From NCBI RefSeq assembly GCF_009017415.1, contig NC_092407.1, positions 3,782,001 through 3,846,000 on the forward strand: a stretch of DNA of 64,000 nucleotides, written 5' to 3'. The stretch comes from Aspergillus flavus. Its lineage: Eukaryota > Ascomycota > Eurotiomycetes > Eurotiales > Aspergillaceae. Below the pieces are notes generated by a model. The model was not told the DNA's origin and did not search any database. It saw nothing but the letters and a program-made list of their open reading frames with translations. The position numbers and the translations under genes were made by a program. Position 1 is the stretch's first letter, and every line of letters starts with the position of its first letter. Shown here in pieces: positions 55,051 through 64,000 of this stretch.

Positions 55051-56480
55051 CTTGGAGCGGATGATAGTAAGGGGACGAAAGAGTCGGTGGAGAAGTCGAT
55101 CAAGGGCGTGATAGCGTTTCGTCGCCCCCCTTCAGAAATGCGACACAGAGTGGTACAGAATCGTACACAGGGCGACAAAACTATGCTCACCGCATGGCTC
55201 GCAGCGCAAGGGGCATACCCGCTAATAAAGGCAAATGACGATCCCACAGCAAGGTGGGGGGAAAAGGTAGTGGTAGAAGAGGGCAAGAGAGGAGCAGATA
55301 AGGTGAGGAGGGCTGATCGGAGGAGGGATGGAGGAGACGGACAGAGGAGCGGAAGAAGGGGAGACTTATAAGAATGCCATGGACAAGCAATAGTAGGACA
55401 GAGCGGAAGTCCAAGACAAGGACAAGAAAAAAGGCAGAGCTCAAATGCAGCGGAAAGGCTCTCCTTCTTCTGCTTTTTCTTCGCTGCCAAGACGCCCAGA
55501 TGCCGAGCCCTTGGCACCCTGGACGACGTCAATGGATGGTGACTGTCTTTTTTCTTTTTTACTTTTCTCCCTCCCCTTAAAAAGTGTGAGGATATCAAAG
55601 AAAAGGAAACAAGACCAGACATGTATAATCTCACGGAGGTGGATCGAAGTCCATGGCCGGAGAGAAACGACGGAGGAAGGATCCTCGGGGCTGAGAGAAG
55701 ACCCGCGCCATTTGGGCGATACAACTGGAAATGTTGAAGATGCTATGTTCGTGTCCCGTCGAGTAAAGAATGGATGGGGGTCAATACCGTAAAACTCACG
55801 GAGTCATACGGGCCTCAGTGGTCACTGCAGTATTGGCGCTTTCCCTTTTTCGGCCTCTCCGCCAAGATGCCAAGAGCCCTGCGGGGATTTCAACTACACC
55901 TGCAGCCGCCGTTATTGGCTGCCTGGGCAAAGGAAAGTGTCTATGATCCGCGTTCGGAGGTGGATGGGCGGCTTGGCAGTAATACACCAGATCTTTCGGG
56001 GGGTTAGTTTGTTTACAGCGTATGCACTATTACATACCCTAATACTTTGGTGGTTTTTTTCTTTTCATGTTTCGTTTAATATGTGTCTTTCATTTGTTGA
56101 AATTGTTTCATCCTCCCCTTTGAAATCGATTCCACATTGTTGGTTATCTTGCGCATATAGACATGGATCCCTACTAAGATGCGCCCCCCATTGTGTGGTG
56201 AAACTCTTTTCATGATAAGCCAAACCTCGGAGGAATGAATGAGACTTACGAGAGTCGATCGATGGCTGAAACCCCGAAGAACGACTCGCTCTTCCCACAA
56301 CCACGCCGAGCCAATTGCCCAGAGTCGCCGAGAGATTGGCAGTCGTCCCCCCTACCTCATCACTTCTTCATAGTGGGCGTTGTGTCTAAAGTGGCGCAGT
56401 AAACGATCAATATATTAGGTAAACAGCAACTGTACGACTATTTCTGTGTCTCGGATTGTCAGACGTGGCCTGCCTACGAT
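55051..56480. promoter_or_regulatory. Upstream region of the membrane-protein gene
   Basis: A 225-codon open frame on the - strand (from 55724, TTG; first ATG at about 55621) ends at 55047 and overlaps the membrane-protein start by ATGA. Its composition (Lys- and Ser/Pro/Leu-rich blocks) is leader-like rather than protein-like. The remainder is unremarkable. Confidence 0.4.
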
Positions 56481-57540
56481 CGTCACAACTACTGCAGTCG
56501 ATCGACAAGAAGAGGATACTTAATAGGGAGTTCCGGCGATAGTGTACCCCGATGGGGCTCTCCTACAAGCTCTTTATCGGAGTGGACTGCTTGCCAGCTT
56601 GCCCCGAGAAGATGTCGATCCCTGGCAGTACCCGACCAGCTTCTCCTCGGATCTCCCACCGGCTCGAGCACAAATGACATGTGGCGCTGCACGGCATAGA
56701 ATTTTAATCTCTGGAGCTCACAATGAAAGTCTTGTCCTTTCATTATCACGAGCATTGGCTGGGCAGCAATTACCGTTGGCTCGCTATATCTCGCAACAGT
56801 TCCAGGCGCCTTGGCCACGCTGCCGAGAGAGCCCCGGTTATGAAGCGCAACCTCGTGCTCTTGGCCAGGGACAACGTGACATTTGTCATAACCGTGCCTC
56901 CTATGGCAAGAGCGGAGTAATGTCTGGGGAAGCGGGTATGACCGCTCACGACCCCTAATGTTGTTACCTATAAGGTGTGTACCACGAAGCATACGTACTC
57001 CATAGCTTGGCAGTAGGACCTCTGTAAAAGTGGCGCGCAATGAGGTCCATTCTTACCAGGGTAAACCCGAACAAGAGACAGTAATCTACTCATACGTAAG
57101 TATACTAGCTATATCAATATATCTCGGTGACAGTCGATATGCACAGTTCGTCATATGCTGCTGTAACACGCCATCAGCCCACGTTATATTAAAGTCGGGT
57201 CAAATACATATTTCCGTCAGTCTTGGCGCCGATAAAGGCTCAGCGAGATGAGTGCCCAATCCACTAGGATCATCATCAGTCTTGCGTAACAGTTGACCTG
57301 GCTGTAGCGGTGTCGGAAAACCCGCGATAAAGATGGCCGTCTGATTTCCGACGCCTATTATTGGACCATAGATGATTATGGAATCTGCGTGAATACTTTA
57401 TTCGCTTGAATCACCGTCGGTCGGATCGTCGGTCATGTGCATTATGAATTATCGCTGCACGTCCAACTGTCCAACTTTAATTATATTCAAACGGCTTCGA
57501 TACACATTAGCGACATACTTAGATAGATTGTTAGAATTGT
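56481..57540. other. Region with overlapping open frames on both strands
   Basis: From 56489 to 57040 the - strand is open for 183 codons and from 56542 to 56958 the + strand is open for 138 codons. Neither begins at a convincing ATG (TTG and GTG respectively) and neither matches a family I know. Base composition is higher in GC here than in the surroundings, so a gene remnant is possible. Confidence 0.3.
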
Positions 57541-57548
57541 TCGACGGT

Positions 57549-57592
57549 GCCGGTTAGCCGAGTGGACACATGAAATCTCGCGGCCTTACTGG
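57549..57592 (+). other. tRNA-Ser-like 5' half (tRNA remnant)
   Basis: The run GGTTAGCCGAGTGG resembles the A box and D arm of class II fungal tRNA-Ser, and a few bases later ATGAAATCTCGCGG resembles its anticodon region (normally TTGAAATCTC). No matching B box or closing acceptor stem follows, so it is at best a truncated remnant, not a working gene. Confidence 0.25.
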
Positions 57593-60500
57593 GCTGGCCA
57601 TCAAATGTTCCCCACTTAGGGAAAACCAAGTGTTGGATCGCTGTCTCAGCCTTAATGCAATGGCTGACACCCCGACTCACTCCGCAGAATCGACCGTTTG
57701 TTCTAGTCAACAGCAGATGATAATCATGTCTCCCAGATCTATTACATAAGGCTCATATATCAGATAATAAACGAGCGATATCCATCCAAGGGATTATATC
57801 CAGTTACGCAGATCTCGGCCGAAAGTATGAGCACGGATTGTCTTCCAGATCTGCATCTGGGGACCAATTGCGGTTATCCCGCGTGTGTAGGACCATCAGA
57901 ACAAATAACCCGAGGTTCTACCGCCTACATCGACATCAAATGGAAACAATATGTAACTACCCCTACATTGAAGCAAGATCCCATTTAAATTTGTCATACT
58001 TACTCGCAGATGTACGCATATATATATATATGGACCTGACGCCATACATACAACGCAGGCAAAACGAAGAGATACCTACCGCGAGAATAAAGCATCTTTC
58101 AAGTCCCTCCACACCACAAGATCAATCGCCACCCCCCAGCTTCATACACCCACTGACGCTGGTTCAAGACATGTAGAATGTTGTCATCCAGCAACTGTTT
58201 ACTATGTTTATCCACCTACATACCACGAATGCTCAGTCCGCATGCAAGGAGGCGGTGGAGCCGATAACACATCAAACCCACATATGTATGCGGTCCCCTG
58301 CATCTGAGAATGAATATGGACCCACCAACCCAAGCAAAAAAGCAGGCTCCGCTTCATAGAGGAGATGCCCCTATCATAGGGCTCTCATTGTGACAGGATG
58401 TGATACGGCAGATGTCATGATCTTTTTTCTTCGCTCCTTGGGGGTGGTTTAGGGAACTATTGGTTCTATTAACTTTATTTTGCTTCATTGAGCTAGGTTG
58501 AGGTCGATCGGAGCGTGCATTTCTGACACATCCTGATCGGATTTGCTTGTTGATCTTTGTAGGATTGGTATGTGTCTGATGGGTTGTCGAGTCATGGAAC
58601 ATTCCCGTGGGTCTGATATTACCCGTCACGACGGAAGGGGATATGTTATGGGTCTAATATTGTCCTGATCTTGTTGATCTCGGCAGTTACCCTTCCTATA
58701 TGCTCATATATATTGTGCCGAAACATCGTAATTCTGTCACGGGGCATGTTGAATGAATCATGGCTCGAGTGGTATGGTTGGTTTATTGACGCCATATGAG
58801 ACGTGTATAAACGCAGAATCTCGGACTTGAGGTCACATACGTTCTGTAGCTGAATATTCGGACAACAGAACTTGGCTGCAGTTGGAGATTCGCCGAATGC
58901 ATCTAGCAGAGTCTCCCTTATCACGTCATCGGTATGAACCATCGTCTATGATTGATACCAAGTATCTGTCAGACTCCATATACTCCAGATTCTATAATCT
59001 ACCGCTACCATACCATACAGAAAGACTCCCAACCTCAGACAGATCAAATCCAATTTACAAAACAAGCCAACAGCGCCCTCAAGACACTAAGACCAGAACC
59101 CACACCCCAAAGACAGATAAAATAAACCCGATATAAAGTTCATAACTCCCAAAGCAACACCCCTTAAGCAAACGCATGATCCGAAAACTTGAATACCAAA
59201 TACCTCCCTCCAAGACCCCCCCTATTCAACTAATTCATCACTCTTTCCAAACGGTCATAGGGCTGGAATGCTGGCAAGTAGTTGCCAGATTCCTCGTATC
59301 TAACATTCCACGTCGCTCTGGTTCGTACGTTCCCGGACATTCCTGTCCCTTCAACCGGCATCCCAGAAACCTAGCCTAGATTTACTTTATCCTCATGATT
59401 TTCGTTGCACATTGCACGGCATACGTACGTACTTCCCAGTGACATTTAACCTTTACTAGTAGTGCTATGTGTATATTTCATCAACTCACCTACCAAACAC
59501 CTAGAAACATAAGAAGTTACCCTGAAGTAAAACCACAGTAAGACATGGATAATCGCCCAGGAACCAGAATCAACTGATCGAACTCATCCAGACCTTTTTT
59601 TTTTTCTCTTCCTTTGCCATTAATTGAATGCCACAACACGGAATACAATCCCCGAATTAACTTCAATTGTGGAGTACCCGAAACAAGCGCAGCAGAAGCA
59701 AGGACCGACCCGACCGGTATTTACCGGGAGACTAGAGCTCAAGAAAGGGAAAGTCAGAAAGGTTAGTGATTTTTGATTAGAATGAAGAAAGGAGGGATGG
59801 GAAAAAGAAAAAGGGTCCTGCCGTAGCAACTGTCAAATAGTCTAGAATAGACGTAGATCCCGATGATGAGATGAGAGGAATATGTGTGACGGTGGAGATT
59901 CCTGTGGCGTCTGTAATGTAAATGTAAATGTAAATGTAGATGGGATCCTTGCCCAGTGCAGTGTTAATCATACCCCTGCAGTGCAGTTCGATGCAACAGG
60001 TACAGCAGGACAGATTGGGATCCTGGTGGGTGAACTGCAGATTTTGTTGTGTAACTTATATACATGTCTAGGTAGTTGATAAATGGGTGAAGGAGAAGCG
60101 GGAGGTACAGGAGAAGGAAGAGAAAATAGAGGAGAAGTGACATCTGCGATTATCCATCCTTATTTTCTTTTCATGAATTTTGCTTCAGACAAATTAGTTA
60201 CTGGTGGCATTAATAATAGCGCGCCCATTTGATTTCTCGCCCGTGCGCTCGCATATATGCAGAATCAGCAATCAGATCCATTCTGTCAACTGTGTCCGAG
60301 TGACACGGTGATGGGCGACTGGACCGTCCTGCTTACTCCTAGTAGTACTTAGTGCTACGAGGAGGACCTTCCAATCCCAGTCCGCAGACATGCATTGCAT
60401 TGCAGCAACAGGTGGTCCAGAACAGCAGGGATGGGCGTTACATCCTTGCCGATGGGGTTATTCTCATGCTGCAGTTAGCAAAGCTTAAAAAGATTTGTTG

Positions 60501-63500
60501 GGGTAGGGGGGGGGGGGGGGGGGGGACGTGTGTGCCGTTTATGCACCCTCTCTATTTTGTTCTAGGTAGATTGGTTCTCCTGGGGGAGGAAGTGACTACG
60601 AGGTCCTTGGCATTCATTGATCATCATTCTTGTCTTCGGTCTGTTCGATTTTTTTTTTTTTTTTTTTGTTCTGATGTGCTGGACTCCGTTTTCGAACCTT
60701 TTTTTAGGTCCATCTGTTTCAGGTGCGCGGCTATGCTGGACTTGGCTAGGTATGTGCTCGGGGTAGTAGATGTTACATTGCCCGGGGCGGGCAAAGAAGA
60801 ACAGAATATTTTGGTAATATGAGGGAGACTGTTTAGCAATATATATGAAATGTTGAGAGAGGATACAATGCTTTTTCTATCGTTCATGTTACCAGCATCT
60901 GCAACGTGATAGGGGCAGCTGTATTTTTCAAGTACACCCGTTCAAGCTCCGTTCTCAATCGAGATCGTCTACACCCTCCTAAGTGAAGGTATGAGACTAG
61001 CGTGATCCTTTGATATAGGTGAAAATAAAGAATAAACAACCTTTGGACTTAACGGCGCTATGATAGTTTTAAAGAGAGACCACTAGTCCTGATTAAAATA
61101 GAGATCGACACACCCCGGGCTATGGCAAATTGCTGTTATGAGAATTGCTTGATTTGAAAAACGGTGTTGAATACGGGGAATCCAGTAAATGAATAAGATG
61201 TACGAACAGCGATGGTTCGTGTTTGTATGGAGCCGGTGTAGCTGTCACCTGAAGGATCATCATCACGTGACTTCTGTACACGCAGCCAAAGAATGAAGGC
61301 ATCACCCACGAGCAGATTGTTCTCGGAATGTGAGGCTTCTAACTGACTACGTGTTCTTATTCTTATCTTCAAAGTATGTGCATCACATAGAGCACTAGGT
61401 AGCTTAAATACTAGTGGAGTCGATCATTCGATCATAGTCAAAATCTCAACCCCCAGAGTTGACATGGATGGTGCTCATCGTTGTTCGGAGATTCAGGGCT
61501 GAGGCTCGGCCCCGAGAAAACAGAGTGCCGAGAGGTTCAGTATAGGGGAGCGTGAACGACGGAGCAGACTCACGCTAGGAGACCACTTTCCCCCTAACAA
61601 GGGAAAGGGTTAAGGATGTCGGGTGGCCCCTAAAGTTAGTTAGGATTCCCGGCGTTAGAAACTTCAAAGTTAGAGACCCTTCGGTGGGAACAAAAGCAGT
61701 ACCTAAGCGAAGGAATGGCAGATAGTGTGGGTGTGTGGATGTGCTAGTGAGGAGTCTGGCATCTTTAGAACGGCCCATTATTCATTGTTGTGGAAGGGGG
61801 TCAATCACAGAAAAAGAAAAAAGAAAAATAGAAAAAAAGAAAAGATCGGCCCACTCAGGTGATGTATCAACTTATCAAGATCAACTGAAAAGCCGACGGA
61901 TCAGCATCGGAAAGGCCCCACTTGATGGAATCTGTGGCTGCCGCCAGGGTGGCTGGTGGCATTTCCTGTCCCGTCAGGTGACTAAGTTCTTAAGTAAGCA
62001 CAGTTGCCGCAGGAATCTCTCAGCGATCAATGACGGAAGAGGCAAAGTAAGAAACAAGTTGAGGAAAAGGGTAAAGAAAAATGCTTTGGGTAGTATCACA
62101 ACCGTAGCCGCCTGCGTCGTGTTATCGAAGGAGTCACTACGTTTTGGTGTGGATCTAGAGCCAAACATAGAGCACAACTACCACTATCCCAGAGTATAGA
62201 CCTAGCGACTTCTTCCTAAAACTCCCCAAAAGCCCCGAGAAAAAGGGGGAAGGAAAGTTTAGATGGCAAACAAAAAAAAAACGCCATATCAACATATGCA
62301 GCAAGTCCCCTGTAGACGAGCATTGACCGTTCACCTCAACCGCCCCCGTCGCCGGGGATATGCAAGCCAGGTTGACGTACTCTTGTATGCCAGTGTCAGA
62401 TGGTGGAGGGGGGGAAAGAGACGTTGAAGGAGGGTGGAGGAAGAGAGGGGTTGGCCCGGATATTGGTATTGAGATCCGTCAGTCGTTACTCGCTCCTGAG
62501 TTTGGGAGCATGGGGATTGGAGAATGGGCCGCAGAGGGTCCTACTCCATATGTGCGTATTGTCCGGCACAGTCTAGGATGCAGGCGGTTAGTACGGAGGA
62601 GGGAAGCCAGTTTCTGGGATTATTGGGGGCCACTGCAACATTTGCAGGTGGTCCAAGTGGAGACTGCCTCATGCCTAACTAGGCTGCCGGGAGCTTAGGT
62701 AGTTGAGCTTATGGCCATACGCCAGTCATGTATGTCGGTTGAAGACCCACCAGGGCAGTCAGGAATTATTGGTGGCACTTTCGTAAATAATGCAATATTT
62801 TATTAAATAATAAATAATGGCACGGGGAAGAGAGGGTCGGTGGGTCCATGTTCCATGGTCCACCCGCAGCCTCTCGGCGAGTCACAACCGGGGGTTCGTG
62901 CTACTCGACTTACGTCCTGCAATCCCTGGAGTTGCTTTTCTGGCTCCGGCGCTTGCATCCTCGTCAGACACTGCCCTGTTTCGGGACGGTTCGACTCCAT
63001 TGGAACTAAAAAAAAAAAAAAAATCAATTCAAAATAAAAATAAAAATAAAGAATTTTTCTGAGTTTTCTTTTGCTTGAATCATACTTACCTACTCCGTTT
63101 TCCTACATTCAATATTTTAGTCCACGTCGTCTACTAATTTTAATTAATTCTAATTTGCTACTATTCTCTGCACTAAGGTCCATGCTACTATTTATCACAC
63201 TTTGTGCCCCGCTCGCCAACGTGAGCCTCCTCTTTCCATCCCTCTCATACCTCCTGTGTTGAAAAAGCCACAACAAAATCTAGAATATTAGAGTTACCGA
63301 ACAAAAAAAAATTGTAATAATTTACAAGCAAATTCATAGAGTCACACTGAACGTAGGTATAGAGAGACTGTCAATAGAGCACATACTTTGTAGGGAAAAT
63401 AAAATCGTGTGAATATATAGGAGAAAAAACCCCATTCGTGTCAAATAGAATTTGTGCACTGACTCGACTGGGATCTATCAAGACCTTGGGTAAGACAAGT

Positions 63501-63700
63501 CAATGAGGGAGACGATCTTCCCTGTACCCTGTTGTACTTTGCTCCTGCATTCAAATGCGCACACCTGAGATTCCGGTGCCCGGAAAATATTAACTGTAAA
63601 TACCCGCGGACACGACTCCAGATTGTCCCCACCCACTAGACCGTTCCTGGTCGTAAGCTGTCTGTCTTCGGCTTGGCGCCGGACGACCGCCATCTCACCT
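57593..63700. other. Gene-poor right-hand region
   Basis: About 6 kb with only short, non-protein-like frames. Simple repeats: (GTAAAT)n at about 59916-59939, a 20-base G run at 60506-60525, a T run at about 60649-60667, A-rich runs near 61810-61840 and 63007-63055. No transposon ends, rRNA or intact tRNA were recognised. Confidence 0.5.
60506..60525 (+). repeat. Homopolymeric G tract (20 G)
   Basis: Uninterrupted run of 20 guanines, unusual in this genome segment. It is outside any gene and its true length may be uncertain for technical reasons. Confidence 0.9.
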
Positions 63701-64000
63701 TTTTCCGTGCTTTCCTTTGCTTTCGCTGACTGCTCGAGAGCTGCACAACCACTAGCGTCGCTTGGCAAATTTCACCCTCTACCACCAGCCCCTCGACCTT
63801 TCTCTCCTCTTCCTCTTCTTCCTCCTCTCTCGCTTTCCTCTGCTTCTTTCCTTTCCTTTTCCTTTTTCTTCGCTTTTTCCTGTTGGTGATTTTCTCTTAT
63901 TCCCTATACATTTTGTTGCCTCGATTAGCATCTCAATTCCTTCCCTCTCCCCTTCCGTTACCCACCCTCCCTTTCTCGGCTATTGGGTTGTGCCTTACTC
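63701..64000 (+). promoter_or_regulatory. Pyrimidine-rich stretch leading out of the window
   Basis: Strongly C/T-rich sequence from about 63765 to the end (runs of TCTTCC and TTTCC). Such stretches typically sit just upstream of Aspergillus genes, so this is probably the promoter or leader of a + strand gene that starts beyond the window. Confidence 0.4.

Noticed and set aside
61735..62199. 154-codon frame on the + strand
   Set aside because: Begins outside an ATG context, contains an A-rich Lys/Glu block, and shows no family resemblance.
62360..62698. 112-codon frame on the + strand
   Set aside because: Gly/Arg-rich frame from G-rich DNA without a recognisable motif or neighbour context.

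Overview
The window looks like a piece of an Aspergillus chromosome. It has compact, mostly short-intron genes (introns of about 46-90 bases with GT..AG ends) and eukaryotic domain families throughout. The CreA carbon catabolite repressor it carries is collinear with Aspergillus CreA over its whole 429 residues. From memory it is nearest to the A. oryzae/A. flavus group, but the species cannot be fixed from the sequence alone. I find no bacterial operons, phage, CRISPR array or intact transposon.

Layout. 0-15 kb is gene-dense housekeeping: a CoA-binding protein (-), Rad4/XPC (+), HAUS6-like augmin subunit (-), HD-domain nucleotidase (+), HIT/FHIT hydrolase (-), phocein/MOB3 (-), ZNG1/CobW zinc GTPase (+) and an atypical protein kinase (-). 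15.1-19.8 kb is gene-poor, with one possible decayed reading frame. 19.8-25.4 kb holds a divergent pair for mitochondrial protein quality control: Lon/PIM1 protease (-) and the DnaJ chaperone MDJ1 (+). 26.2-30.9 kb holds the ESCRT factor BRO1 (+) and SAP30 (-). 30.9-42.1 kb is an 11-kb stretch without a credible gene, ending in the creA promoter and leader. 42.1-55.1 kb holds creA, a C2H2-type protein, LSm1, RRP12 and a membrane protein (-). 55.1-64 kb is again gene-poor and ends in a pyrimidine-rich stretch that probably leads into a gene beyond the window.

Functional links. PIM1 and MDJ1 share a 428-bp intergenic region with a heat-shock-element-like core, which fits their known cooperation in clearing misfolded matrix proteins. 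LSm1 and RRP12 are both RNA-metabolism genes, but their adjacency is probably incidental. The creA upstream region contains three CreA-type hexamers spaced exactly 11 bp apart, two of them forming an inverted pair. This is a plausible autoregulatory site.

Exon boundaries were worked out by hand from reading-frame continuity, splice dinucleotides and family similarity. Translation starts are at real ATG codons; where an open frame began upstream at TTG or GTG, the first suitable ATG was used. I did not find a convincing novel multi-gene system. The most interesting items are regulatory (creA promoter cluster, divergent PIM1/MDJ1 promoter, start-overlapping uORFs), a 12-nt microexon in ZNG1, and the atypical kinase.
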